Source of the DNA: Acridotheres tristis
Taxonomy: Eukaryota; Chordata; Aves; Passeriformes; Sturnidae
Length of the DNA stretch: 64,000 bases
Reading direction: 5' to 3'
Assembly: GCA_037013685.1 (NCBI GenBank)
Contig: CM072905.1
Location: 2,677,491-2,741,490 of the forward strand
Under the pieces are notes generated by a model. That model was not told where the DNA came from and did not search any database. It was given only the letters and a program-made list of their open reading frames with translations. Positions within the stretch are counted from its first letter, which is position 1; every line of letters starts with the position of its first letter. The position numbers were made by a program, and so were the translations under genes. Below, in pieces: positions 45,621 to 58,329 of this stretch.

Positions 45621-46364
45621 GATGTAAGGCGGAGCGGTGGCTCGGGGAGGACAGCGGGGCTGCAGCAGGTCCCTGCCTCTCTCAGCCCACTGGGGCAAGC
45701 TCTTCCCAAAGTGCTCAGCCCTGGGCTTCAGGATGAAGTCACTCCTGGTCTCCATTGCTCAGATGAGCTGCTGGTGCTTTCTGAGGACACGTTTTCCCTG
45801 GCATGTCCTTGGCTCTGTGCACTGACAGCCAGGTCACAGCCCCCGGGCTGACCCGAGTGCCTCCTGCCTGGTTCTGCTTCAATGTCTCTGCTCAGATCTG
45901 TCACCATCACTGCCAAGGCCTTGCTCAAAACAGGCAATAATGGCAGAAGTTCCCTTTGAAATTTCCTCTCCTTCCCAAGGCTGCACAGCTCTTCCATTGC
46001 TGGTCCCTTTCCTAAAGGCAGAGTGACTTCACATCCCTCTCAGCCTCTTCATTCTCCCTGCCTTGGGAAACATCCTGGAACTCTCAAAGGAGGCAGTGAT
46101 TTCAGGGCTGGGCCATCCAAATCAATCACTGGGACATCCACAGGGAAAAGACTTGTGCCAGTTTAGGCTTCTCATGAGTCTTCTGAGATCCCTGAGGTTT
46201 TAGTCAAAATTATTTTTCTTATGCTAGGCCCAGCAATAGAAAATAAGAAGAGGTTATTAGCTATTTTCTAATTATACTCTGACCTTTTAGAGAATTTTTC
46301 AGTTATGGATTTCAAATCCATTTGCAAAGTTTGGTGAACTAAGTCCCAGCATAAAGAAGTGCCA
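45621..46364. other. No gene recognised
   Basis: Unique sequence, GC-rich to about 46100 and then AT-rich. No exon or RNA gene was recognised. Confidence 0.45.
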
Positions 46365-46475
46365 CCTTATTTTTCAGGTCAGAAAAGTAAAGTGTTTTCC
46401 CGAAATATATGAGGAGCTGAGCAGGGATTAGACCCCAGACCCCCAGCTCACAATCCCTTGCTTTAACTGCCAGCT
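46365..46475 (-). mobile_element. MIR/CORE-SINE-like fragment
   Basis: The plus strand resembles the reverse complement of a MIR-type tRNA-derived SINE: 'gtaaagtgttttcccgaa' corresponds to the 'gttaagtgacttgcccaa' part. 'gagcagggattagacccca' then corresponds to the B-box region (GGGATTCGAACCC in reverse complement), followed by 'gacccccagctcac' and 'cccttgctttaactgcca'. The order and spacing match over about 100 bases, but identity is moderate and the A-box end is incomplete. Confidence 0.6.
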
Positions 46476-47879
46476 CAGCCTTTGCTCATTCTGGTAGGGG
46501 AAAAGCAATTGGGAATAAGAAGTTATTACTGGGGCAGGCAGTCTGTGGGGGATAGAGTTACAGTTTTTGCAATAATGTATTATTTAGCACTGGATTGCCA
46601 TTTGAGATGGACTCAGGCTGCAAATTCAGAGGCACTGCTGGGATTGAATACTGAAAACCCCAGAGTGGGGAAGCGTTCGAGCAGAGAAGCATCTGAGTTT
46701 GAGGTTTGGGATCTATTACTGTGGATTACCAGAGATGTCTGTTCCAGAGGTCTACAGCACATCTTCTGCAGCACTTATCTCTTGCCCTCAATATTTATTT
46801 TGCCATTCAGGAGGAGAGACAGGAGGATTTTCTCTGTCATACCATTATGATGCCTCCCTCTTATTGACCAACCCAAGCAAAATTATTTGCAGATCTAATA
46901 GAAAGGGCAAAACTTTCTCATTAATTTTTTTTTTCCTGGCTCCTATTACATTGCTGTGTATTTGAAATGTGTGTCAAAATACAAAAAAAAAAAAAAAAGG
47001 GATGCTGATGTTTTATTTGGTCTTTCATTTGAGGCTTGCTAGCTGTTTTCAAACTGAACTTAAATAGAAGGCCACAAGACTTTAAACCTGATTAAAAGGA
47101 TGCAGGAGAACATGAAATGCTGCTCTCCAGAAGCTCTCAGGCTCCCTGTTAATCTGTGCTGATGCCTTTTGAGCATCAGGGTTAAGATACAATAAAGAAC
47201 ATGGGGCAAATGGGATCAAGACAAAAAAAGTGAATTAGTGAATTAATGAAGAAAGATCTTGAGAAAAATGTCTTTGATACCTAAAAATAACTAATAGTGT
47301 GTGTTAGTTTAAAAGCATATTTTCAATGCAGGGATAAGTGCACGCAGCAGGGAGGAAAATACAAGAGAGAGGCTGGAGTAGAGAGTGTAGAGGGTGAATT
47401 TAACTGACAATAGATCACTCGAGCCTGTGGTATCACGTTTAGAGGGTTAAAAGGCTAAACATCTTCGTGTTTAATGGAAGATGCTCCTAGAATTCTCAAA
47501 AGCAAAAGATGGAGAGAAAAATCTGCTGCCTGGGAACTTGAAAGAGCTGCACTTTTGAGCCCAGAGCTTGGAAAGCTGCAAATCTATTCAGTGGGGAGAC
47601 CCAACAGATCTGTTCCTTCAATTCAGCCCCGCAGGGAATGGGCTGTGTCCCAGGGGATTTGGGATGCTGAGCCTCCTCCCAGGTGTGCTGCTCACCCTGC
47701 CCCGTGTCCAGCTCACTCCAGGATTAATTCACCTGCAGTTTAGGTTTAAATTAGGAATTTTCAGGGCCTTCCCACCTTTATTCATGGACAAACACTCTTG
47801 ACCAATGGATGAGGAGGGACATCAACCAAGAAAGGTTTGCTCTGCTGACAGCACGTCAGGCCAGCACTGAATTTACAGT
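46476..47879. other. No gene recognised; poly-A
   Basis: Unique, fairly AT-rich sequence with A16 at 46983-46998. Parts near 46480-46970 and 47000-47470 are repeat-free and could belong to regulatory DNA. No exon was recognised. Confidence 0.42.
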
Positions 47880-48560
47880 GAAATGTTTTGGGTTTATCGT
47901 GAACTAATTTGGTTTGTAGTGGAATACTTTCCACGTACTTTTGCTGAAAATTGCTCTTGGGTATTAATCAGGCTGGAGTTTGCAGGGTCAGGACCAAACG
48001 GAACGATTATAATTCAGAAAACTATAGTAATGTGCTGATGGTTGCCTTTGCTAGAATTTTACCACTCAGTGTTTGAATCAAAAAGTCACCTTTTTTTTTT
48101 TTTTTTTGTAGGGAAAGTATGCTCTGTAGGTAACCTGCCCTCCCTAAAAACCAATAAATTATGTTCTTGGAGAACAAAGATCTGAGGATGCTCTATAGAA
48201 AGGAATAACAGGAACAAAGCTGTACCATACATTAAAACCAGCAAAACTGCTTAAGGCAATCCAAATGCATTTTTTTATTAGTATTGTGTTGTGATGCTAA
48301 ACAGGAAATGACAACTGTGAATAAGATAAAGGTCTTCATTGTGCATGAAAAATTCAAATTGTTACTTTAAGGAGTGATTTATTTTTTTTTAAACACCATA
48401 AAACATTTATGATAACATTTTACAAAATTAGGAAGGGGAGAATTGGCTTGAAATCTTCTAAATCCATTAAATTTTCATGTTGTTGTTCAAAGCAATGGTT
48501 AAAAAAGCAAGAAAAGAAAAAGGTCTAGAAGGCATGAATATAGATATTTGAATATAGATT
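47880..48560. other. AT-rich quiet block with T tract
   Basis: Repeat-poor AT-rich sequence contains a T17 run at 48091-48107. Words such as GGGTATTAATCAGGC near 47959 and GAACTAATTTGG are homeodomain-like. It may be regulatory; support is weak. Confidence 0.25.
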
Positions 48561-49329
48561 TGACAGCTTTATCTGAGAATCAGAAGTCTGGAACTTGAAC
48601 TAATTTAGGGCTGAACGAAACTTTTATCTGTGGGTTGGCTGAGAATTTCTGAATGATTAATGACTGCAGCAGAGCATGAACTTCCCAGGCTACAGAGGGA
48701 AGGAGAAGGTCATTCCCAGAAGATACTGGATACAGCTGAGCCAGGGACAGGGCAGTGGAACCACTTTGCTAAAAGTTCAGGGAAAATCTTTGTGTCTCAC
48801 GAGAAACAGTGAATTCCTCAGCTCTGACAGTCTTTAGGCACCTTTGCAGTGAGTTTTGCCTCTCTCTAAGCAGCTGGAGCAAGAATTATGCTCCAGGGAA
48901 AGGAGAGGGAGGTGGTGACCCTGCCAAGGCCAGCAGGTCTCTGCTGCCTCATGGAGAGGCACAAAAACGAGGACCTGAAAACCATTTTCTGGCAGCTGCT
49001 GTTATGGGCTTTGGGTGGGTGTGCGCATCTCTCCCGGGGCAGGATCAGGGATTAAACCCCCAAAACACAGCAGGATGGGGGGGCTTCCCCAGCTGAGCTG
49101 GGTTTTAGCTGAAATTAGTGTGGTTTTATACGAAAATTTGAAATAATGGGCTGTGGGAGTGCAGGGAGCGGAGGAAGGAGGAGCGGGCGTGCCGATAAAA
49201 CCATGAGTCTGCTGAGCACAGTGGGAATCACATCTCCCACCGTGCCAGGGGAACAGGGCCCTGCCACCCCCACATGCCCAGGGACCCCAGGCACACCATC
49301 CCTGTCCCCTCCTTGGCACAGGGGACAAT
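48561..49329. other. No gene recognised
   Basis: Unique sequence rising in GC toward the CpG-bearing block that follows. No exon or RNA gene was recognised. Confidence 0.45.
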
Positions 49330-49980
49330 CCCTCCCCGCGCTCTCCCGCACCGACAAGAGCGGCAATTTGTTCCCTTTTAAAGCGAAATTAATTGTGGCA
49401 CAGGAGCGAACGCGAGGACTTCAAACGAGCCAGTGGCTCCGACTGGAGAAGTTGGCACTTGGAAAACAAACACGAGCAGCAGCAACATCCTCGTGTGTCA
49501 TGCTGAACTTGCAGAGAGATTTTTGAAATCCCGGCTCCGCGCTCTCCGGTCGGCGGAGCCGCGGGAAACCCGCTCGCTTGCATTTTGCCGGTTTGGTAAT
49601 TGCATTTTTCATATTTTATTTATTTCCTCAAAAGGAACAAGTAATTATTACACAATACTTTCCCCCCACACCAATTTGGAAGATTTATCAATTATAATCT
49701 AGGAGAACGGCCCCATGTTAGACTTCAAATGCGTCTCATTAAAGATATTTTTTAGGGAGAGTGGTGGAAAAACAAAGAACTGCTGTGCTGTTGTCTTTTA
49801 CTTCGCTTTAATGTCGGGTTCAGAAGTAATGATGTTGGGAACAATCATTTTTCAAGCCTCTGTTTCCTTGTGTTTACTCATTAAACACGAGAACCAGGTG
49901 CTCTCACGGGGAAATGCTCATTCTAACATTGGCTTTAGAAATCAAAAGTCTCTTCACTTTCACTAACAAGCACAGCTTCG
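49330..49980. promoter_or_regulatory. Candidate CpG-bearing regulatory element
   Basis: The left part (about 49330-49590) is locally dense in CpG, peaking at CCGGCTCCGCGCTCTCCGG (49532-49550) and GTCGGCGGAGCCGCGGGAAA (49550-49569). It includes a perfect inverted repeat GGCTCCGC/GCGGAGCC (49533-49540 and 49553-49560). The right part is AT-rich with homeodomain-like words (GTAATTATTACACAA near 49641, TATCAATTATAATC near 49686). This GC-to-AT arrangement fits an enhancer or a minor promoter. No TATA box with following exon was found. Confidence 0.38.
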
Positions 49981-51229
49981 CAGGGAAGGGACTGGGAAAA
50001 AAGCAGCCAGGACCTGCTTTAAAAATGGAATATTAGTGCCCAGCCCATAGAAGCCGTCCTGATTTTGGAGAGCTCTTGGTGGGAGGCATATGATTACAGG
50101 CTGTTCACGGTGCCTGATGTCTGGTCCTGGTGTTCAGCGCTTCCCGGGGAGAGAGTGGCTCCTTTAGGAGCAGTGGAAGTCAGCTCCTGCTCTCATTCTC
50201 CTCCAGAGGAACCTGTCCATCCCCACTGACCAGCCAGGGTAACCAGCTCCCCTGGCTGGGCAGAGTGAATATCCCTGTGGAAGGCAGCTCAAGCTCTGTG
50301 ACGTCTCCTGAGCTGTTCAGTGACCTCAGTGCAGACATTTCATGCCATTCTGGACTCCTCAGGTCACTCGGGAGATCTGCCCAGGCTGGTGGGTGCAAGA
50401 GCAGCTGGTGGAGTGTGCAGAGGTCAGGAAGGTGCCCCGGGGCATGTAAGGGCTCCATCTGCTCATCCCTGTGCAAGCACAGCTCTGCCCCAGCTGGGAT
50501 GTGCTGGCAGGATGTGATGGGGTCACTTCAGGGCTTGGAAGATGGAAAATATCTTGTTTCTGGGGGAGGGTCACTCAGTTTTCTTTAAATTTCTGTAGGC
50601 GGCATTTAGGAGTCCAGAGTACAGGTCCCAGCTGAGAAGCTGATGTGGCTCTGAAAGTTTCTCTGTTATCTCTACCCACAATATTCACAATTTGGTGCCT
50701 GTATTGCCCATGAATCTTTTTGGATCCCTTCAGCAATGAGGGAACAGGAAAATTCAGGACTGAAATCCCAAGCGGATTTTCTTCCACTGGTTTTCATTGG
50801 GGCATACCTGGGAATATCCCATAGGGAACCAGAGATTCTCTGTGGTATGGATAAGGGTGAGAGGGAGAGAAATGGATGCACATCTCCCTTTGGATGGATG
50901 CACTGAAGGTGGCATGAGTGCATCCTGGATAGGAGGCAAAGACAGCAGCTGTGCAAAGACCTTTCTGTGTAGAAAAGCCTCTGGGTATTTTCCTTGAATC
51001 CCAAAATCTTTAATATTACCAGAGAATTAAATTTAAAAAAGAAATTCTATTATTTTGCCTTGGAGTAGAAAATTTCAATTTCTGCAGGAAGTGCTAGACT
51101 TCAACCCATCCTAATTTTAGTTCCAGTTTAGTGGAGCTCAGAGCTGGACCTTTATTTGCACTGATTTGCAGCAGTGTCCCCCCCAGGCTGTGAGCGGCAG
51201 AGGCAGCACCAGCCAGTCCATTCAGGTGT
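49981..51229. other. No gene recognised
   Basis: Unique GC-moderate sequence. A 152-codon plus-strand frame near 50130-50588 is Ser/Gly-rich with no domain or splice support and is treated as chance. Confidence 0.45.
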
Positions 51230-51480
51230 CAGCCTCCATTAATAATTATTCAAATTGTCCGACTGCCCTAAATGGGCTTTGCTGGAGGGCTGCTCCCGTT
51301 CCTGGCCGCTGCAGAGCTCTGCTTGCCAAGCCCCCGAGCCTCTGAGCCATCCCATTGATGGAGAGCCTGAATCTGTGTTAAAAGCTCTGAATCTGCTTTC
51401 CTGCTTCCAGCCCACCTTCACAGAGCCGGCCGCTTAAACTTTTTACTTGTCCTGCAGGAAAGCCTGTTAGTGGGAAGATA
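51230..51480. promoter_or_regulatory. Candidate conserved non-coding element
   Basis: A compact block begins with CCATTAATAATTATTCAAAT near 51236 (clustered homeodomain-like cores) and passes into GC-balanced sequence with retained CpGs (CCGGCCGC near 51427). Regulatory role is inferred. Confidence 0.27.
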
Positions 51481-54400
51481 TCAAGGGGAATCTGTGTAGA
51501 TCTGATTGGCAAGCTGTGTTCTTAGTTCTTGGTGCTTTTTTGAGTCGTCGTCTTTTCCCCAGCAGTGCCTTTTAATTCTGGTTTTATAGCTGACCTTGTT
51601 ACTGTTGTTAGTACAGTTTTTCCCTTTCCCTTTTTTTCAGCGTAGCACTTCTGTAAATGTTTTTGTTCTTTGTTCTAGTTCACTGTCCCTTTGAGGTTCC
51701 CTCTGATGTCTAGTCAGTGGCGTGTTTTTGATAAATTCTTCCCTAGCTGGTGCATCTTCTCTCCAGGTATCAAAAATCAGGGCAATGGTTATTGAAGGGA
51801 CGCTCATTAGAGCGAGCCACGATTTCAGTGCTGCTGCCTCTGCTAAGGAGTGGGTGCCTCCGAGTCAACAAATGGGCCAGCATTTAAACAAAGAAGCAGG
51901 AGAGCTGCCCTCGCAGAGCCTGCGGGCAGCACCTCAGCCGAGCGCGGGGCTTTGATTGCCATCAATGTGATGGGGAGAGCAGCAGCAGCCCTGCAAAGTC
52001 CCTGCCAGCCACATCCCACACCCGCCAAAACGGGGGCACGGCTGCCTCCCCGTGCTCCCACACAGCCAAGCTGTGCTTGGAGGGTCGAGGGGAAGGATTG
52101 GAAGATGGGAAATGGCAAAATGAGGGCTGGTTTGTAGCTCCGCGTGCGACTGCTGTGCATGGAAAGGGGGCTGAGATGGGCACTATGCTGGGAGGTTCCT
52201 GAAGTCCTGCTGGCACAGCAGCCACGTCCTGGCCTTGGCTTCCCTGTGGGAAGCTGAGCTGGCTCTGACCCCCTCCATGGGTTTGTTGACCTGAGCCAAG
52301 TCCTTGGCTTCAGCCTCAGCCCGACCAAACAATCTGTGCTGCAGCACAAGCCGAGTCACACGCAGTTCAAAGCAGTTTCTCTATGTCCTAAGGGTTCAGT
52401 GTAAAGCTCTGCCTCCCTGGGAACCCTCTTTTTTGTCAACCTGTCTCCAGGCACCAAGAGATCACCCACCACACAAAGTATTTTCGAGCATGACGTAAGA
52501 TTTACTGCATCTTCTTGAAGTCCTCTGTGGACAGGGAGCAGAGCAGGGAGGACCAGCAGCTCCAGGTTCTTTGTGCCAGCCCAGCAGGGAGCTGGGGAAT
52601 ATGGGGATCCTCATAAAAGGGAAACCAGCAGTCCCACCTCTGTACTTTCCCAGCACAGACGTTTTGTCTTGGATTCTTCGGGAACCTTTCTTGTGTTCTG
52701 CATGGTAAATAGGCTTTCCTCGAGCCTCTCATGTTGGAGGTTTAACGATGTGAAGGGCTTTGTTCTGGTTACATGGCAGAGAACAGCTCCAAGGTTTGTT
52801 TACACCAAAGGGCAAGGGCATAATAATCCTCTCTGTGCATCATGCAAGGGCTTGCAGCAGGAAAGGTAACGACTAATGACCTTCATTTCTTAAATGCCTT
52901 CCAAACTCCTCCTCAGACACTAGAGGGTGAAGCTCTGCAATTCCACTGAAAAGTAAGTGACAGAGGGAAAATGAACCACGGAAAGGTCAAAGACGGTGCC
53001 TGAGCCAGGAGACTTGGCTGCTTTGATTATGTCAGTGCTGCCCTATATTCTAAGAACCTTTAGGAAATTAAAGAAACTCTGAGTTGGATAAAGTTGTAAA
53101 GTTGAAGTTAAAAACAAGTCTGAGTGGCCTTTGGCAATGCCTTTTGTGCTTCTGAAATGCTGCAAGATGCTGGTCCCTCACCAGGCAGGTCCCACTGGCT
53201 GTGCTGAGGATCCAGCAGAAATTCTGCTGGAGTTCAATGTGACACAGATTCTCAGGACCATCAGCACAGCCCCTTGAACAAGGCAGCCTTAAAATAAACT
53301 CGGCTTAAAGTTCTCTTCATGGCTTCACTTCAGAAATGAAACCAGCTGCCAAGTGCAAATGCTGGAAGTACATCCCTTAATTTAACATTAACTTCAGCTT
53401 GTTGCAACTTGATGAGCATACTCCAAATGCACCACTGCTTTGTTCTAACTCTAATTCACTCATCCACACCTGCCCAGATGCTGGTGACTTTCCCAGTTGT
53501 ATGCACATGTACAAGTCCTGGTGTTGAGTTGTGTCAGCAAACAACTGCTCCTTGTTGCTTTAAAAAGGTTGCAAAATGCTTGTTTGGTGCCAACGAGCTT
53601 CACACAGCCAAAAATGAAATGCAAATAGGAGGTTTGGCCCATTGCTGGTGAGACTCTTCAAAGCCAGGTTCCCCTTCCTGTGAAGTGAAGACTTTGAGAT
53701 GGAATCCCCCCAAGCAAGAACAGCTCTCAGAAGGGGTGCCAGCACCTGGTAAAATCAAAGCTTTGAAGATGGGCCTCCCCATTGATAGAAGCCTTTGCAT
53801 AAGTATCCTCCTATCTTCTCTGATGCCTTTCCAGTGTCAGCAAACTGAGAGCTCCAAAATCAGGCGCGGGGTGGGATCCCTGTGCTGCTCCCTCACTGGA
53901 ACAGCAGGTCTTGGCTTTGCTGGAGGCAGCCACCCAACCACAGAGACGGGTCCCACTGACCTCCTGTCTGACTCAGGGGCTGGCAGGTGAATTCCATAGA
54001 TCTGCTGGGGTGGTTGGAGATGTTATCACACCCCCACTTCCCCTTCTCTCTGTCCTCCCCCTGCCCACCCCTCCCCTGCAGAGCAGGAAGAGCAGAGCTG
54101 TGCCAGCACCATGAGCTCTCCAGGGGAAACCCAGCACTTCATGGAGAGGGAGGGAGGGTTTTCCAGACTCTGCAGGGCTGAGCCTCAGATTCCCTGTGCC
54201 ACAGGAGCAGGAACATTCCGCAGGGGTAAGGCAAGGTGAGAATGGGGCAGTAGCAGCCCTGAAAGCTCTTGCAGATCTCCCCTGCGGAGCCCTAACAAGG
54301 AAAATTCTGCTTTTGGATCTCCCTGAGGAAGATGATGGTGTGGCAAATGAGAAATGCCATGATTTGTCTTCAATGTGTAATTGGAGCATCTTCCAGTGAA

Positions 54401-55779
54401 GTGTGATGCTTTCAACCACCCTCCCCTGACTTTTTCAAAAAGAAGATCAATCACTTCATCTTCTTCCCAGAACCAGCCTCAGCTCCTCATCCTCAGGCTG
54501 TTCTTCACCAAAGCAATGCTTTTCCTGCACCAGGCAAGGCATTAGATGGCTCAGAAATTATTTTATATTATTCGGTTGGGCAGTCTTTTACTTCAATGTA
54601 TAACCTGCTGAATTACAAGGAAAAATTCTTTTCTGCTCTAAATTCTTTCTTACAGAGAACCCTTAAAGCTCTCAGTTTTCCTCATCCCCAAAAGGTTTCC
54701 ACTAACAAGGCATAAGAAACAGGAAGGAGTGAGGTTTCATCTCACTTTTCATCCTTTCCTCTAATCAAGCAACACTCCCTGGCACCCTGCACTACCTGTC
54801 TTGGAGCCTGTTCTGGGGTGAGGGTTGTCCTCTGGCCAGGAAGGATGGGGGTGGAAATGAAAAGAAAAACCCGCAGGCTCTCCCTGGGAAGAGGAACTGG
54901 GAGTGCAGTGGTTTGGGCACACGGGCCAGGAGAAAGGTGTTGGCTGATGAAGCGTCCATGCAAGTCCCTTGGTGTGTGCATAAAGAGCAGGAGGAGCCTG
55001 GGCATCTCCCTGTGGTTGTGCTTCTGAGGAGCCCAATGTGCTCTGGTCTCCTGGGGCTGATGAGACAGGGGCTGCTCCTCTGCTTGTCTTTCTCCAAGGC
55101 CTTGAAGATCCATCTTTGGGGTGCTTTGGGAGGAAAGTGGTTGCTTGCACTGAAACACCCGGGAGAGGGTCCTGGGAAAAATCTGTCATGGCTCCTCTTT
55201 GCTCTTCACAGAGGGAAGCTCAGCTGGGTTATTGTCATTATTACAAAACTTCCATTTCTGAGCAAGAAATCCAGTGCTTTTGTCCACCAGACCCCAAACT
55301 GGAACACTCCATTAAACATTAAACTGGAAATATGTTAAAACTGCATACTCTGGTCTTAATGAATTATCTGTTTTAGAAGGGGGAAACAGTGAAGAATTGC
55401 TGGCGTAAGTGTGGAATAAGATTTTTCAAAGGAATTACCCCAGCCAAGGCCCAGGATAAAAGTATTTTCAATAATAGCATTAGACCAAGAAGCAGCACAG
55501 CAAGAAATGCCAACTGTAGTCTCTAAATGCTTAAGCAACTTGAAATCTAAAGATGAAAAGGCACTGTACACTATTTACTCTTCTTAATGCTGAATTGTAC
55601 AGAAGTACATTTATATTTTATACCTCTTTGAACTGGGAAATATGTATAATTCCCACAAGAGGATAAAGTATTTTTGCACTGAAGGATTAGAGAGGTGCTG
55701 TTTAAAAGACAGTTTCAGGTACAGCTCTGAAAGGGTCTTTGACAGTAGGTCTGGCCAGTGCTCTTGTTCTTTCATGAGA
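51481..55779. other. No gene recognised
   Basis: More than 4 kb of unique sequence. I recognised no CR1 fragment, minisatellite, RNA gene or splice-bounded exon. Repeat-free AT-rich stretches at about 51481-51800, 52980-53110 and 55320-55680 might contain regulatory DNA. Open frames are chance-like. Confidence 0.42.
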
Positions 55780-56460
55780 GCCCAGAACTGGTGCATCACG
55801 TCTGCATTTCACGAGCGAAGGCGCTGGAGGGGAACATCAGCAGTCCGAGCAGATCTTAAGCAAATTGCTGCTATTTGAAGGCAGAGCTCTGCTTCAAAAT
55901 CAAGAGGCTGATAAATGTCTCTGACTGCTGCCCAGCCTTTGTGATGGTCTCCACCAGGCTGACCCACTGGACCTCATCCATGCCTTTGTGAGGCGTGGCC
56001 CAGCTCCTCAAGCCGGGGAGTGGGAAGTGCTGGCTCTTGTGGAGCGCTCCCGTTTGAACCCAACCCGTCGTCTCCTCAGATGCATTTCTCTGTTGGGAGG
56101 TTATCAGGAGCGACAAGGCTCTGGTAATGCAGTCTAGCATTTGAATAAAGCAACTGCTGTGTCCTGCAGGTGACTCCTTTGTGGCCACGCTCGGAGGAGC
56201 GGCGCGAGGAAGGGTCGCTCCTGCCTTTAAACTTCCTCAGCTTACGTGGAGGGGAGAAAAGGCAAATAAAAGCCAGCCTTTATTTAGTTCAGCTTGCACC
56301 ATCGTTTAACAAGTTCTATCAGCTCAGCTGGAATGGCTGGAAAGGGACACTGCCCCTTCTGAAACAAGGCAGCGCCTGAGTCGGCTCCATTTGATTGAAT
56401 GTGTCATCAGATCCGACCACGAGCCTAATAAGGCCAAAAATATTTCCTTGGGATGACGGA
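55780..56460. promoter_or_regulatory. Candidate conserved non-coding element with CpGs
   Basis: This repeat-free block has retained CpGs (ACGAGCGAAGGCGCTGG near 55811, GAGCGGCGCGAGGAAGG near 56196) followed by AT-rich words (GGCAAATAAAAGCCAGC near 56260, CATTTGATTGAATGTGTC near 56387). The near-palindrome GGCAAATAAAAGCC and a CCTTTATTTAG word resemble HOX/CDX-type sites. Function is inferred. Confidence 0.3.
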
Positions 56461-56779
56461 ATCCCATTTATCTGAAGGTTTTCCCTCCCCTGATGTCACT
56501 TGCTGTTGGGCAGGGCAGCAGAGGGGATGCCAGGCAGGGCTCAGCCCCTCTCCACCCACGCTCCCCTGGGCTCGTGCTTGGCGGATTCCAGGGAATTCTT
56601 ATTTACTGCGGATGCAGCACTGGCAGCGGGCTCTGGCCACGGGGCCGGTGCTGGTGGGAGGGAGCAGGGCTTTGCCTGCTCCAGCCAGGGATGGGGCAGG
56701 GAGCTCTAACCAGCAAATATGGGTTTGAAGGCTCCATTGTGCCAGCCCACCGTGGGGAGGGGGAGAGGAGCAGATAATG
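56461..56779. other. GC-rich unique sequence
   Basis: Unique sequence with chance open frames and no recognised feature. Confidence 0.45.
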
Positions 56780-57760
56780 AGCTGCTGCATGATCAACGGC
56801 GAGAAGAAGGTATAAAAGATATAGACCATTAGAAAAGAACAAGGCTTTAAATGCCATCTGAGATTTAGCTGAAAGGCCCTTTATTAGGTTAAAAAAAAAA
56901 TCTACATTTAACAATATAGAGTACCCAGTCCTGTAGATTTCTACCGCAAACTCCTCTGAAGTAAACTACAAAGGATTGTGATGTTTCTTCTTTCAGACTT
57001 TTTTTTTTATATGAACTTTTTTTAAGGCACCGTATCCCAGTGAACTATCCTCCATTTCTTTTTCTTGCTGAAGCTGCAGATGTACATTATGCTAGTGTGA
57101 AAAAAAGCTAATTAAACTGCATAGACTCTGCAGGAGGCAGAGAAGGCCTGCAGTGCACGGGGGATGATTGATTTGGACTGTCACACAGCTCTGCTGGGTG
57201 TCATAACTTAGTGACAAATAAAGGATTACAGTGTCCCAGAGTAACTCTCTCCCTTTTATTGTTCACCAGACATCAAAGCACAAAAGCATATTAGCATTTT
57301 TAATAAGTAGTTAGGTCAGTCATGGCTTACAGTTTGGAATTACTTTCTGTAAAACTAAAAAAAAAAAAAAATAAAAGAAAAACCAAACTTATTGGTAGAT
57401 TTAAAAAATATAATACCCACAAGGCAGGAGTGATTCTTCCATTGCTTTCTATCAAGAGTGCATTATTTGTCTAAAACATGTGGGCAATGCCAGCTCCTAG
57501 CCCATTGTCTGAAAGCGAGATTTCTAGCTACAAAAATAACATTAAGAAGTTGAAAACATTTTATCAGAAAAGCAATTACTGAACTTCTAGCATTCGAGGC
57601 CTGTGTGTTGCTTTATTTGTGCATTTTCATGGGGAGCTTATTGTTTTCTGCTTACAATTAACAGTATAAAATTACTTTTTTTTTTTAAAAAAATCACCTT
57701 ATCTCTAATGAACATGTATCCCTGGAAATAAGGTTGGGGATATCTTGTATTTTTAAGAAA
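56780..57760. promoter_or_regulatory. Strong candidate conserved non-coding element cluster
   Basis: About 1 kb is AT-rich and free of recognisable transposons and minisatellites, with no long open frame. Words include GCTAATTAAACTGCATAG near 57107, GATGATTGATTTGG near 57163, TTTAATAAGTAGTTAGG near 57299 and AAGCATATTAGCATTTTTAA near 57285 (POU/homeodomain-like). A poly-A run sits at 57357-57371. The TAAACTGCA word is shared with the blocks at 6854 and 38093. It ends in a long (TAA)n microsatellite. Confidence 0.36.
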
Positions 57761-57764
57761 GCAG

Positions 57765-57765
<1 letters not shown>

Positions 57766-57827
<62 letters not shown>
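57766..57827. repeat. (TAA)n microsatellite, about 20 perfect repeats
   Basis: An uninterrupted run of roughly 62 bases of the TAA/ATA/AAT triplet. Its length and perfection predict length polymorphism between individuals. Confidence 0.98.
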
Positions 57828-58329
57828 TTGAGGGTGTTTACTTTGAATAAACAGAAGTTAGATACGAAAATATGAACCGGGATGGAATAATGAGGCTGGT
57901 GTTTTAATCAGGATATAATTAGCTGAGCATAATTGTTAACCTTTCCCTTTGGAATGGGCAGAGCCATTTGGGATGGCACTGCTCTGTGGCTGGGGACAGA
58001 ATGGCACGGGCAGGATAAACCTGTGGGAATGCTGGGCTGGTCCTTGGGCACTGGGAAATGTCCCCTCCTCAGAGGAGATGCTCCAAAGTGAATTTGGGAT
58101 GTTTATCAACAGTACGAAGGGTTTGAGTTAAAGCTTTACACAGGAGGATTTGGCTGGAAAGTGCAGTGGGGCTGTTGAGAAGCGGAAATTGAGGCAGAGG
58201 TGAGGCTGGGTGGCTCCAGAGCTGCTGCTGCATCCATGCCCATGGCAGACTGAGATTCCCATCCTCCCGGGGAAAGGAAAGGCTGCACTAAAGCTGCCAG
58301 CTCCCCTCTCCTCTGCTCCCCTCTCTGGG
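57828..58329. other. No gene recognised
   Basis: AT-rich to about 57950 (GATATAATTAGCTGAGCATA near 57911), then GC-moderate unique sequence. No exon or RNA gene was recognised. Confidence 0.42.
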
